In this document: positions 1 to 9,022 of the stretch, piece after piece
How positions within the stretch are numbered: the stretch's first letter is position 1
How the letters are laid out: every line of letters begins with the position of its first letter
Assembly: GCA_964637165.1 (NCBI GenBank)
Contig: CAZWVI010000007.1
Coordinates: forward strand, 23,291-87,290
From: CAZWVI01 sp964637165
Lineage (GTDB): Bacteria; Planctomycetota; UBA1135
Direction: 5' to 3'
Length of the DNA stretch: 64,000 bases
Translations under genes and position numbers: made by a program
Notes under the pieces: model-generated
Told to the model about the DNA's origin: nothing
The model's database searches: none
Seen by the model: only the letters and a program-made list of their open reading frames with translations

Positions 1-1305
1 GCCCACCAGGTGACCGGTTTTCAAATCTTGGCAAACATCACCCGAGGTGCAGGTGGCGCAACAGACAACGCCGGCAACCCCCATCGTGGCGAGGATGGCC
101 GTTTCGCCGCTAAAGCCAAACAGGGCAACGAATGCGGATGTTAAAAGCACTGAACAAATCGTCATGCCTGAAACGGGGCTATTGCTCGAACCGACTAATC
201 CAACGATGTATGCGGCGACGGCAACGAAGAAGAAACTGCAGACCGTCATCAATACCGTGGCTAATCCAGAAACTGCAAAACCGCCGCCGGTCACGCGCAG
301 ATAAAGATTAAAGACCACCACGGTTGTTGCAAGAACTAAGAACAACAACCATTTGGAATTCATATCGTCGGAGCGTTCGATGCGTTGCGCTCCGGTCATA
401 CTCGATTTGTAGCCACCGAAAGTTTCACGCACTCCCCGAACTATGCCTTTGCGGATTTGCAGAATTGACCATAGGCCACCGACCACCATCGCGCCAACTC
501 CTAAAAACTTCACATCGGCCTTGACTGCGGAAAAAAGTTCTTCGCCAATTAAGGGAGTGGCCGCTGTTGAAAGGTAAGAGCTACTTGCTGACAGAATTGG
601 TCCAGCAATTAGCCATGAGACGGCACCACCGACAAATACTAAAGCGGCGATGTTAAATCCAACAATCCAGCCCACCCCAATCAAAGCCGGCGAGGCGGTT
701 AAACCTAACCAAAAATGCGAGCGGCCGGCGACTAGTGTGGCCTTTAGCGAACCGCCCAAAAAATGGACTGCGTCGGCCGCCAACTTTATGCTTGTGCCAA
801 GCGCCAACGAGCCAAAGACCAGCTTCATGCCAGCGCCGCCTGCTTCGCCAGCCTGCAATACTTTGGCACAAGCGACACCCTCTGGATAAATCAGTTCGTC
901 ATTTTCAACGATCATCGGCTTGCGAAGTGGAATCATAAACAACACCCCCAACAAGCCGCCGGTAATACTGACTAAAGTAGTTGTTACAAAATCAAAGTCA
1001 GTCCACACCCCAGCAATAACCAGCGCAGGCATTGTAAAAATAATTCCGGCCGCCAATGATTCGCCGGCCGAGGCTATTGTCTGCACAATATTGTTTTCTA
1101 AAATTGTGCCGCGGCGCAACACTCCTTTTAGAACACCCATTGAAATAACTGCCGCTGGAATACTTGCGGAGACAGTCATGCCGGCGAACAAGCCTAAGTA
1201 AACATTGGCCACGCTCATCACTAGGCCAATGATTATGCCTAGCACTACCGAGAGCAAAGTTAGTTCAGCTGGCCTTGAGGGCCGAGGAGACATTGAGTCT
1301 TGCAT
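1..1305 (-). CDS. OPT-family oligopeptide/metal-peptide transporter, 3' end beyond window
   Basis: The minus-strand frame is open from an ATG at 1305 down to base 1, giving 435 codons with no stop, so the gene runs off the left edge. The product is a very hydrophobic multi-pass membrane protein. Family-typical stretches are visible: NIVQTIASAGES at about residues 72-83 after a glycine-rich first helix pair, an acidic VENDELIYPEG loop, and SGDVCQDLKTG at about residues 421-431. These match the OPT superfamily, whose bacterial members are secondary importers of small peptides or metal chelates. The whole family protein is usually 600-700 residues, so roughly a third is missing here. The substrate cannot be told from sequence. 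The first 14 residues are polar and the first helix starts near Leu15. The next gene upstream, a PAP2 protein, ends 9 bases before this start, so the two are probably co-transcribed. Confidence 0.88.
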   Translation of the reverse strand, partial: MQDSMSPRPSRPAELTLLSVVLGIIIGLVMSVANVYLGLFAGMTVSASIPAAVISMGVLKGVLRRGTILENNIVQTIASAGESLAAGIIFTMPALVIAGVWTDFDFVTTTLVSITGGLLGVLFMIPLRKPMIVENDELIYPEGVACAKVLQAGEAGGAGMKLVFGSLALGTSIKLAADAVHFLGGSLKATLVAGRSHFWLGLTASPALIGVGWIVGFNIAALVFVGGAVSWLIAGPILSASSSYLSTAATPLIGEELFSAVKADVKFLGVGAMVVGGLWSILQIRKGIVRGVRETFGGYKSSMTGAQRIERSDDMNSKWLLFLVLATTVVVFNLYLRVTGGGFAVSGLATVLMTVCSFFFVAVAAYIVGLVGSSNSPVSGMTICSVLLTSAFVALFGFSGETAILATMGVAGVVCCATCTSGDVCQDLKTGHLVG

Positions 1306-1314
1306 GTTTTGATT

Positions 1315-2208
1315 TTAAGCTTGCGGCCGCGGAACATCACGGAATCGACCAAATAGCTTTTCGCTCAAGTAAATCCATGATGCGCTGGCAAGGAGCCCGC
1401 AAACCACATCGATTAAGAAGTGGTAACGCAAGTAAAGGGTTGCGATTACCGTCAAGCAGGCCCACGGAATTAATAACCATGAGAGTTCGCGCACTCGTTG
1501 CCAACCAAGCCAAGCTAAATAAGTAGACATCATGGTGTGACCACTTGGGAAACAATCTCGCTTTGTCCAAGCAGTTTCGACTAGGCTATTGTGCAATTCC
1601 CCTTGCAGGCCGCTTGACAGAATTGGGTTGGCGTATTCGACAAAAGCGTAAGGCGAGCGCGTTGGCATCAACAAATAACCGCAGTAGCTGAGCAAAAAAC
1701 CTAGAATCAAACGGTCGGTCCCTGAGTAGAGGCCATTCCAATCTTTTTTCCAGGCTAAGCGCAATCCAAACAAAAAGGGGAATAAGTAAAAGCACACGTA
1801 TACGATTTGTAAGCCATCGCTTATTAACGGATGATTAATTTCACCCCACCAATCTTCCCAAAAATAATCAAAGTAGCGACGATCAAATTTCAGCAAAAAC
1901 CACTCGCGATCCTCTGGCAAAGTCCACGGGATTACTTTTGAAAGTGCACTGTATAAAGAAAAAATTATTGCCCCGGAACACACCGGATGAATTATTTTTC
2001 GAAAGTTTTGCCAACGAGTGGCAATTAAGTCAGCAACAATTGAAGCGACTCCCAATCCGGAAAAATTCACAATTGCCGACCACGCAAGCGGATTCGGTGC
2101 TCCACTTAGGATTACTAATACACACACCATCCCGCAAAATGCAGGGAGGAAAAAGCTCAGGCTGAGCGGACGGACTTCGTCGGGGCAGGGCACGCCCTTA
2201 TGATGCAC
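1315..2208 (-). CDS. PAP2-superfamily membrane phosphatase (inositolphosphotransferase-like)
   Basis: This is an integral membrane protein of up to 297 residues with about six hydrophobic segments. The PAP2 catalytic motifs are near the C-terminus: FPSGHT at residues 220-225 holds the general His, and RYHFLID at 261-267 gives the Arg-x5-Asp/His signature. The Arg-Tyr-His spacing resembles the inositol-phosphorylceramide synthase branch of the family more than undecaprenyl pyrophosphate phosphatases. The likely role is phosphoryl transfer or dephosphorylation of a lipid head group at the membrane; the substrate is not deducible. The longest frame begins with a GTG at 2208, 10 bases from the divergent lipoprotein start at 2218. 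An internal ATG near residue 27 would lie inside the first helix and is less likely. It sits 9 bases upstream of the OPT transporter on the same strand. Confidence 0.8.
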   Translation of the reverse strand: MHHKGVPCPDEVRPLSLSFFLPAFCGMVCVLVILSGAPNPLAWSAIVNFSGLGVASIVADLIATRWQNFRKIIHPVCSGAIIFSLYSALSKVIPWTLPEDREWFLLKFDRRYFDYFWEDWWGEINHPLISDGLQIVYVCFYLFPFLFGLRLAWKKDWNGLYSGTDRLILGFLLSYCGYLLMPTRSPYAFVEYANPILSSGLQGELHNSLVETAWTKRDCFPSGHTMMSTYLAWLGWQRVRELSWLLIPWACLTVIATLYLRYHFLIDVVCGLLASASWIYLSEKLFGRFRDVPRPQA

Positions 2209-2217
2209 ATTCCTGCG

Positions 2218-3186
2218 ATGAAATCCATGCGTTTAACTCCAGCAACCATAATTCCTCTGCTCGCCTGTGCTTGCAGTCTCCCCTCTTGCCAAGATGGCGA
2301 TGGTAATAACACCCCGATGGTGGCGGCAGCTTTTGATGGCGACCGCGCCTGGGCCGACCTCGAACACCTCGTAAACCTTGGGCCACGGCGTATCCAAACA
2401 CCACAAAGCGCCGAGACTCGTGCCTATATCCGCGAACAACTAGAACCACTGGGTTGGGTTTTTGAGGAAATGGAATTTACTGCGGTGTCGCCGGCCGGCG
2501 CCAAGCGCCAAGGTGAATTCACCGGGGTCAACTTAATTGCGCGCCGAGCTGGCACTCAAAAAGGCGAACTATGGCTGGCCAGCCATTACGACACCTTTGA
2601 CCGGCCTCGCTTTGTTGGGGCTAATGATTCCGGGTCATCAACGGCAGTTTTGATTGAAATGGGCCGCCAACTTGCCGGCCAAGAAACTCGCTCAGGCATG
2701 AGCATGGTTTTGTGTTGGTTCGATGGTGAAGAACCTTTTTACGATATACCTTGGGATGACCACAACAATTCAACTTTTGGTTCGCGCGCCCTCGCCGACA
2801 AAATGCAAAGCGATGGTTCAATCAAAGACATCGCCGCATTGATTTTGCTCGACATGGTCGGCGATAGACAATTAGGCGTTTCAATCGAATCGATGTCAAG
2901 CGGTTGGATCCGTTCAGTTTTCGAAAAGACCGCCAACCGACTAGACCACAAACAACTATTCGTTGACCGTCGCGAAATCAAGGACGACCATTTGCCATTC
3001 ATGCATAAGGGGGTACCCACCGCCGACCTAATCGACTTCCGATTTGGGCCAGGCAATAGTTGGTGGCACACTAATGAAGACACTTTAGATAAGTGTTCTC
3101 AGCAATCCCTACAAACTATCGGCAGCGTGGTTTTGACCGCACTGCCTGAGCTTGAAAAAGCTGCAGCTGGCCGACTTAGAAATTAG
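2218..3186 (+). CDS. M28-family lipoprotein, glutaminyl-peptide cyclotransferase-like
   Basis: I take the ATG at 2218 (322 residues), which gives a clean lipoprotein signal ending in LLAC or a second LPSC cysteine within the first 24 residues; an ATG 18 bases earlier is also in frame. The M28 zinc-ligand pattern is complete (numbered from 2218): HYD with His123, GANDSGSS with Asp137, DGEE at 169-172, LDMVGD at 211-216, and WHT with His284. The DGEE-x(12)-FGSRALADKM region and the C-terminal WHTNEDTLDKCS segment resemble secreted glutaminyl cyclases more than M28 aminopeptidases. It could therefore form N-terminal pyroglutamate on exported proteins, or be a peptidase. It probably acts in the periplasm or on the cell surface. 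The last four bases overlap the end of smc on the other strand. Confidence 0.82.
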   Translation: MKSMRLTPATIIPLLACACSLPSCQDGDGNNTPMVAAAFDGDRAWADLEHLVNLGPRRIQTPQSAETRAYIREQLEPLGWVFEEMEFTAVSPAGAKRQGEFTGVNLIARRAGTQKGELWLASHYDTFDRPRFVGANDSGSSTAVLIEMGRQLAGQETRSGMSMVLCWFDGEEPFYDIPWDDHNNSTFGSRALADKMQSDGSIKDIAALILLDMVGDRQLGVSIESMSSGWIRSVFEKTANRLDHKQLFVDRREIKDDHLPFMHKGVPTADLIDFRFGPGNSWWHTNEDTLDKCSQQSLQTIGSVVLTALPELEKAAAGRLRN

Positions 3187-6100
3187 GCGCCAGCTTCTTG
3201 ATCGGTCGGCACAGCTGGATCAGCCACGTTTCGCTGATCCATCGTCGGCAAACAATCCTGCTTAGTGGTAATTATCCGCGGCTTGTCTTCTGAACTTAAA
3301 GAGGCAATCGTGCCATCTTCATTCTCAGAGATTTTCAACAAGTCTACCGCCACCACCATTGATACTCCGGCCTTGCGCATGGTGACTCCGAATAAGCGCT
3401 GGCAGCGCGCCATGGTTATTTTGTTGTGAGTTACAACCAAGAATTGGGTCTCGCCGATAAAGTCGTCTACCACGTCTAAGAAGCGTCCGACATTGGCATC
3501 ATCAAGTGCGGCATCTACCTCGTCTAGCAGGCAAAAGGGCGATGGCTTTGAACGGAACACTGCAAGTAGCAAGGCTAAAGCAGTGAGCGTTTTTTCACCG
3601 CCTGAGAGCAGTTTCAGGGAACGCAATTCTTTACCTGGCGGACGTGCTGAAATTTCAATCCCAGCAGTCAGTGGGTCAGCATTTTCCTCGAGAATCAGTT
3701 CGGCTTTGCCACCACGGAATAAACGACGGAAAATTCCTTCGAATTCGCCTTGCACAGAATTAAAGACTTCCAAGAAGCGGTCGCGGCAACGCACGTCCAA
3801 ACTTTCGATGGTGTCGAATAAGTTTTGCTTAGCTTCGACTAAATCCTTACGTTCCTTAGCCAGGAAATCTTCGCGCTCTTGGCGCTCGCTTAATTCGGCA
3901 ACCGCATCTAAGTTAACCGAACCGATTCGCTCCAAGGTACTGCGAAGTTTATTAACTTCACTCTCAAGTTGCGTAAAAGCTTCATCCTCCATTTGCGCAT
4001 CGTCAGCACTTAATCCAAAACTTTGGGCTAAGTCTTCAAGTGGTTGTTGGAATTCCTCCAACAAAGTTCTCACTAGCTCTTCTCGACGCAATTGTACGCG
4101 TTGAATACCCAAGGCTAAACTTTGACGCTCCTCAAGTAACTTTTCAAAATGCCCCGAACCACCATCAACATTGGCTCGCTCGCGCAATAAGACCGCAGCC
4201 GCCCGCTCAGCTTGCACCTGCGCCTCTTGAACACGCACTTCAAATTCACCGCGAGTCGCCAATAATTTACGCAACTCATCACGGCCCTGTTCGGACTGGG
4301 CGACGGTTTCGTCGGCCCGCTGTTGCAGCTTAGTCAACTCCTCTTCAATGCGCGTACCTTCGATTTGGTCGCGCTCATGCAAACGACGGTGAGCTTGCAG
4401 TTTTTCCTCGACATGAGCGCAACGCTGCAAGTGGCGTTCTTTTTCGAGGCGCGCTTCTTGCAAGGCTTGGCGCGACAAGTCAAAAGCTTGGTCCAAGTGT
4501 CCACCGCTTTGCTCTTCGTCAGCCAACTCTTGGTTCAATCGCTCGCGCTTTTCTTCTGCAGCATCGCGCATCTGAGCGAATTCGCCTTCTTCCTTAGATG
4601 CTTGAGCGAGCGCTGCTTCGGCCTGTTCGCGTTCGGTAGCGAGCGCCGCACTTTCTTCCTGGCCAGTTTTTTGGCGGCCTTCAATGTCCGACAGCCGGGC
4701 ATCAGCACGGTCACGCTTTGCCACAGCTTCGCGCAGCTCACTATCAAGCTGCTTAATCTCCTTGGTCAAACTTGCAGCCAACTCTTTGGAAGTACTTTCA
4801 ATTTGTCGGTACTTCTCAAGCTGAGTTATCGCAGATTTTTCAAGTTGTTCAGCTTCAGCGCGTGCATTGCGGCGCGCCAACAATCCTTCTGAGCCATCGG
4901 ACAACATGCCACGCCGGAAATAACCATGCGCATGCATTTCACCATTGGCCGCCAAGAACATGAACTGGCGATGTTGTTGTGCTAAATTTGCAGCAAGCTC
5001 CGCTGTTTCAACACAATAAATTGCGCCGAGTCGTGAGCAAATCGCGCGGCACTGTTGCTCACTTCCAGAAACGACCTCGGACAAAGCCTTGGCCCCATCA
5101 ATCGTTTTCATTTCAGTTGAGCGGTCGACCGGGAAGAAACAATCTACCGCGGCATCGATTGCAAAAGCTTGCTCACGGTCATCAACCCACAGCGAGTGCT
5201 GCAAGCGCCCTAATAAATTCTCCAGCAAGCGATCCCAAGGAGAATCGATTTCGACTCCTTCCAAGAGTAAGTTTACACTTTGGTTTTCAGCTAACTGCTC
5301 ACGAACCTGTTCGGGCAGGCCTTGCATATCTTGTTCGACCGCATCCAATGCCTGCAAGCGTGCGCGCGCACCAGCGAATTGGCGTTGTGCCTGCTCAAGT
5401 TGACTGTTGGCCTCGGCAACAGCTTGGCGGGTAGTTTCTAAGTCATCTAACAACTTGCGGCTTCGACCTTCGCCGGCATTCGCAACGGCGCGCAATTGCT
5501 CAGCTTCCTTACTAGCAAGCTCAAACAACTCCTGCAATTTCGCGAATTCACTCTCGCGGTCATTGGTGCGACGTTCCACAGAACGCAAAACGCCTTGGGC
5601 TTCAGAGCGGCGTGAGGCCGCCGCAGCGGTTTGATTATTAAATTGACTACGTTCACCTAACGCTTGCAAAGTACCGGCGCGCAAAGTTTCAACTCGCTCG
5701 CGAACCTCGCGATGAGCTTGTTTGGCAGAATTAAATTCTGCCTCGGCTAACTCCAGTGCCTTAGCAACTGCATCGCGGCTAGCACTTAAGCCGTCAAGTT
5801 CATTTACCAAGGAGCTGTCCGCCTCTTCGCGGCCAACATCTTCGTTGCGCAAACTACTTAAGCGTTCTTGTTCACGTTCGCGACGTGAAAGCAACTCGCT
5901 GGCTTGCCCATCCCAACCACGTACGCGCTCTTCCAAAGTTGCAGCATTTTGACGCAACTCGCCGGATTCAGTTCTTAGCGAATCGTGCCGTTCACGCAGA
6001 GTGTTGGATTCTTCTCCCAACAATTTAAGTTGCGACTCCGATGAATCACGACGTTCTTTAACTTCGCTAATCTCGTTCTCAAGCTCACCAGACCGCGTTT

Positions 6101-6833
6101 TAAGGCCAAGTTCCTCGCCTTGCAAACGCGCGCTATCTATCCAATGTAAACGCACTTTACTGGCCCGATACGCGTCGCGCGTTTCAATGTAACGCTCCGC
6201 CTTGCCAGCTTGGTATTTAAGCGAACGCACCGCGCGTTGAACTTCTTTATAGACATCGTCAACTCGTTCGAGGTCGCGATCAACCCGCGCCAATTTAAGT
6301 TCCGCTTCATGCTTACGACTTTTATAACGACTAATACCCGCCGCCTCTTCAAAAACCGAACGACGATCGGCTGGGTTAGCCGACAACACTGCGTCTATTT
6401 TGCCTTGCGCCAACACCATGTATGAACGCACACCAAGTCCGGTGTCCATCAACAGTTCGCGCACTTCTTTGCGTTTACTCTTACGTCCGTTCAATAAATA
6501 CTCGGACTCGCCAGTGCTAAACAAGCGACGCCCGACCGCCAACTCCGAGCCGGCTTCCTCGACCATACCGGTGTCGTCGAGCAAAATAATTTCGACCATC
6601 GCGTATGGCGCAGCAGCTCGACCTTCGGCACCCTTAAAGATGACGTCGTCCATTGAATCGGCGCGCAAGGTTTTGGCCGAGCGTTCGCCCATCACCCATA
6701 AAAGGGCATCGACAACGTTCGACTTTCCACAGCCATTGGGGCCGACAATTCCAGTGAGCCCACGCTCGACATGAATTACCGTACGGTCAGCGAAGGACTT
6801 AAATCCTTCGAGTTCTATTCTCTTAAGTTGCAT
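3183..6833 (-). CDS. smc: Chromosome segregation ATPase SMC
   Basis: This is a full-length SMC of 1216 residues. The N-terminal ATPase half carries Walker A GPNGCGKS at residues 31-38. Long Glu/Arg/Gln-rich coiled-coil arms flank a central hinge at about 500-660. The C-terminal half carries signature LSGGEKT at 1076 and Walker B LLDEVDAALDD at about 1102, followed by a VVTHNK D-loop region. SMC dimers with ScpA and ScpB compact and separate chromosomes; neither partner gene is in the window. The last roughly 60 residues after the ATPase fold (ending PTDQEAGA) are a polar extension not needed for the fold. The start is unambiguous because residues MQLKRIELEGFKSFAD are the standard SMC beginning. 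It lies 20 bases after the ATP-cone gene on the same strand. Confidence 0.97.
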   Translation of the reverse strand: MQLKRIELEGFKSFADRTVIHVERGLTGIVGPNGCGKSNVVDALLWVMGERSAKTLRADSMDDVIFKGAEGRAAAPYAMVEIILLDDTGMVEEAGSELAVGRRLFSTGESEYLLNGRKSKRKEVRELLMDTGLGVRSYMVLAQGKIDAVLSANPADRRSVFEEAAGISRYKSRKHEAELKLARVDRDLERVDDVYKEVQRAVRSLKYQAGKAERYIETRDAYRASKVRLHWIDSARLQGEELGLKTRSGELENEISEVKERRDSSESQLKLLGEESNTLRERHDSLRTESGELRQNAATLEERVRGWDGQASELLSRREREQERLSSLRNEDVGREEADSSLVNELDGLSASRDAVAKALELAEAEFNSAKQAHREVRERVETLRAGTLQALGERSQFNNQTAAAASRRSEAQGVLRSVERRTNDRESEFAKLQELFELASKEAEQLRAVANAGEGRSRKLLDDLETTRQAVAEANSQLEQAQRQFAGARARLQALDAVEQDMQGLPEQVREQLAENQSVNLLLEGVEIDSPWDRLLENLLGRLQHSLWVDDREQAFAIDAAVDCFFPVDRSTEMKTIDGAKALSEVVSGSEQQCRAICSRLGAIYCVETAELAANLAQQHRQFMFLAANGEMHAHGYFRRGMLSDGSEGLLARRNARAEAEQLEKSAITQLEKYRQIESTSKELAASLTKEIKQLDSELREAVAKRDRADARLSDIEGRQKTGQEESAALATEREQAEAALAQASKEEGEFAQMRDAAEEKRERLNQELADEEQSGGHLDQAFDLSRQALQEARLEKERHLQRCAHVEEKLQAHRRLHERDQIEGTRIEEELTKLQQRADETVAQSEQGRDELRKLLATRGEFEVRVQEAQVQAERAAAVLLRERANVDGGSGHFEKLLEERQSLALGIQRVQLRREELVRTLLEEFQQPLEDLAQSFGLSADDAQMEDEAFTQLESEVNKLRSTLERIGSVNLDAVAELSERQEREDFLAKERKDLVEAKQNLFDTIESLDVRCRDRFLEVFNSVQGEFEGIFRRLFRGGKAELILEENADPLTAGIEISARPPGKELRSLKLLSGGEKTLTALALLLAVFRSKPSPFCLLDEVDAALDDANVGRFLDVVDDFIGETQFLVVTHNKITMARCQRLFGVTMRKAGVSMVVAVDLLKISENEDGTIASLSSEDKPRIITTKQDCLPTMDQRNVADPAVPTDQEAGA

Positions 6834-6853
6834 CTACAAGTGAGGGGTGGCAA

Positions 6854-8491
6854 TTAGTGAGTTGCCGGAGTTTCAGTCCAACGCTCCAAGCCCTCATGAT
6901 GAAGGGCGGCGGCGGCGGAAAACTGAAGCCAGGGGACGGAGCGGAAGGCCGCTTCGGGAGGGACGGGTGAGGCGTCGGCCGGGTTCCAGCCTACCGAATA
7001 CACATCATATTCGACAAAGTTGTCGCGGAGGGCTAAATGTGAACCGGCTGACTCGGGGTGAGGGGGAGAATAATGATTAATCGTCAAATTGGCGCGCTCG
7101 GCCGACTGACTTAAGCGCTTGCGGATATTGAGCAATAATCGCGTGGCCGAATCCTCGCTGGAGGCTGGGCCAAGCAAACAGCCGAGTGCGTGTGGCAAAC
7201 CGGCCGGCAGCAAACTGGTTGCCAATTCACCGGCAATTCCCGCGCGCTCGGAAAGGAGCTTAATCGCGGCGCAGGCACCGTCACTAGCTTCCCCTAGTCG
7301 CTCGATAAAGTCGCCAACATTGCTGGCCGCGCGCGCCGGGGCGGCCAGATTAATCACCGCCGAGCCATAAACTGTCTCGAAGCCACGCGCACGGCGCAGC
7401 AGATTTTTTTCTGGGCTCCAGTAGATTAAACAGCGTCCGTTCTCGGCCAGCATGCCGCGCAACTGCTGGCTAGCACATAAAAAGCCTGATAATTTCAAGT
7501 GCACATATTTCCCGTCGATTACCCACTCGCGCGCTAGCTCAGGGTCATCAGTGAACAAGCGCATAGTGCAATCAGGGCGCTTAATCCAATTGGGCAAGCG
7601 CTTGGCGCGCTCTGACCAACTGCGACTTGCCGGCCAGTGCACTTGAACCTCGTGGGCCCGCCCGAGTTCGGAGCAAACTCTACGCCAAAATGCTTCCTCA
7701 CTTTCACTCGCAACTGGACGCAACAAAATACTCGCCGGGCGGGTCCAATCTCCCAATGATGGTAGTTCGTAGCGGCCATCAATAATCGCATCTGCCTGAG
7801 AACCCGAAAGTAAATCTTGGAGCGCGTAACGAGCCATAAGTTGCCCGCCTAAAACTGCGCGAGGGTCACGACCGGGACTCGAAAGCGCCGGACCGCCATC
7901 AGCCGAGGGTAAGCAATCGCCGCCCAAAAATGCGCTCAAATGTTTGCGTTCCAAACCCACTCGCTCGGCCTCCAATGAATCGGCGCGCAAGCCTAAAGTC
8001 CGACATTCATTGTCGGCCAAAGCCGAAACTAAACGACCAGTCAAGTGGAATAAATCAGTGCCAACAATGCGCCGTTCGACGCGGCGTGCAACTTGCCAAG
8101 CAAGTGCAACCTCTAGGTGGCGGTCACGCATGATTGCTAAAGCTAAGCGTTTGCGTTCCCATGGTCGCGCAACATCGTCACGCCCATGGGCAGTATGCAC
8201 CCGCACGCGCTGTAAATATTGCGCCTGATTCTGACGGAACTCGCGATACTTTTTACTCGCACTCGGCCATTCACTTCGCGCCAAAATTGTTTCAACAACC
8301 GCGGCAATCAAACTGGTTTCAACAGTCCCGTCACCGAGCAAAGAATTATGAACATTGTCCGCCAAGTCTGAGGCCAAAGAAATGTCGGCGTTGACGCCAC
8401 CTAAGGCACCGCGCAAAGATGCGACCAACCGAACTTGATCGAACGACTCTTCGCGGCAATCGCGCTTTCTAACGCGAGTTGGAAGACGCAT
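6854..8491 (-). CDS. ATP-cone protein resembling a degenerate anaerobic ribonucleotide reductase
   Basis: The longest frame opens at 8509 (551 residues), but an ATG at 8491 directly before the ATP-cone fits better. A clear ATP-cone fills about residues 10-97 of the long form (RVRKRDCREESFD start, KKYREFRQNQ end). The next roughly 75 residues (PWERKRLALAIMRD onward) look like a second, worn ATP-cone. The rest is unlike known catalytic domains apart from weak NrdD flavour: YGSAVINLAAPARAA at about 383-395 matches the INLPR-type segment of class III reductases. A C-terminal glycyl-radical motif is absent; the protein ends in an Ala/His-rich tail. ATP-cones bind ATP or dATP to regulate reductases. 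Location directly after nrdR, overlapping it by 23 bases, points to a regulatory or sensor role in deoxynucleotide supply. The function is unproven. Confidence 0.62.
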   Translation of the reverse strand: MRLPTRVRKRDCREESFDQVRLVASLRGALGGVNADISLASDLADNVHNSLLGDGTVETSLIAAVVETILARSEWPSASKKYREFRQNQAQYLQRVRVHTAHGRDDVARPWERKRLALAIMRDRHLEVALAWQVARRVERRIVGTDLFHLTGRLVSALADNECRTLGLRADSLEAERVGLERKHLSAFLGGDCLPSADGGPALSSPGRDPRAVLGGQLMARYALQDLLSGSQADAIIDGRYELPSLGDWTRPASILLRPVASESEEAFWRRVCSELGRAHEVQVHWPASRSWSERAKRLPNWIKRPDCTMRLFTDDPELAREWVIDGKYVHLKLSGFLCASQQLRGMLAENGRCLIYWSPEKNLLRRARGFETVYGSAVINLAAPARAASNVGDFIERLGEASDGACAAIKLLSERAGIAGELATSLLPAGLPHALGCLLGPASSEDSATRLLLNIRKRLSQSAERANLTINHYSPPHPESAGSHLALRDNFVEYDVYSVGWNPADASPVPPEAAFRSVPWLQFSAAAALHHEGLERWTETPATH

Positions 8492-8951
8492 CGTTTTGAC
8501 CTCTCTCAAGCATGGGCTTTAGTTCCTCGAAGAACTGTTGCACATCCTTGAATTCACGGTAAACCGAGGCGAAACGAACATAGGCGACTTGGTCAAGTTT
8601 TTTCAACTCGTCCATCAATAGTTGGCCAACGTACTTACTGCTAACTTCACGCTCAAACATTTCTTGAACTTGGCGTTCGATGCGTGAAGTTATTTCCTCG
8701 ATGGAATCTAGAGCGACGGGACGCTTTTCACATGACTTTAGTAAACCACTAAGGATTTTACTGCGGTCAAATGGAACCCGTGACCCATCTTTTTTAATCA
8801 CCCGAAGTGGGGTCTCCTCCATCCGCTCATATGTCGTAAAACGGCGGCCGCAGTCTTCACACTCGCGTCGGCGACGAATGGAAAAACCGTCCGCGGCCGA
8901 GCGTGAATCGATCACTCGACTATTATCTTGTTTACAGTAGGGACAGCGCAT
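8469..8951 (-). CDS. nrdR: Transcriptional repressor NrdR
   Basis: NrdR is a zinc-ribbon plus ATP-cone repressor of ribonucleotide reductase genes that senses ATP/dATP. I place the start at the ATG at 8951 (160 residues), where the canonical MRCPYC begins; a TTG four codons earlier is in frame but unneeded. The zinc ligands are Cys3, Cys6, Cys31 and Cys34, separated by the DSR and RRRREC DNA-contact region. The ATP-cone follows from about residue 50 (VIKKDGSRVPFD) to about 135 (YVRFASVYREFKD). The family is normally 150-160 residues, so this is full length. The 3' end overlaps the ATP-cone gene downstream. A possible NrdR-box lies 37-52 bases upstream of the start, suggesting autoregulation. 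Confidence 0.95.
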   Translation of the reverse strand: MRCPYCKQDNSRVIDSRSAADGFSIRRRRECEDCGRRFTTYERMEETPLRVIKKDGSRVPFDRSKILSGLLKSCEKRPVALDSIEEITSRIERQVQEMFEREVSSKYVGQLLMDELKKLDQVAYVRFASVYREFKDVQQFFEELKPMLERGQNDASSNSR

Positions 8952-8957
8952 GTGGAG

Positions 8958-8973
8958 ACCCAAGACCTTGGGT
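8958..8973. promoter_or_regulatory. Perfect 7+2+7 palindrome just upstream of nrdR
   Basis: ACCCAAG-AC-CTTGGGT is a perfect dyad lying 7-22 bases before the nrdR ATG on the minus strand. It could be an operator, or a hairpin over the ribosome-binding region. No purine-rich Shine-Dalgarno is visible there. Confidence 0.35.
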
Positions 8974-8987
8974 GGGCCTATTTTTTA

Positions 8988-9003
8988 CCACAATACCTAG
9001 TGG
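8988..9003. promoter_or_regulatory. Candidate NrdR-box upstream of nrdR
   Basis: The 16-mer CCACAATACCTAGTGG has CCAC/GTGG arms. It matches about 12 of 16 positions of the NrdR-box consensus as I remember it (ACAC-W-ATATAT-W-GTGT). It lies in the 71-base space between mnmE and nrdR. NrdR boxes usually come in pairs, and I see only one. Confidence 0.35.
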
Positions 9004-9022
9004 ATTACTAGGAGAACTACGA

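Noticed and set aside
47..1201. Several short plus-strand frames at the left edge.
   Set aside because: They are antisense to the OPT transporter, whose minus-strand frame is continuous to the edge and family-like.
3493..4104. 203-codon open frame antisense to smc (also one at 4323-4892).
   Set aside because: Low-complexity Ser/Arg/Lys or Phe/Leu composition mirrors the coiled-coil codons of smc; no family features or translation signal.
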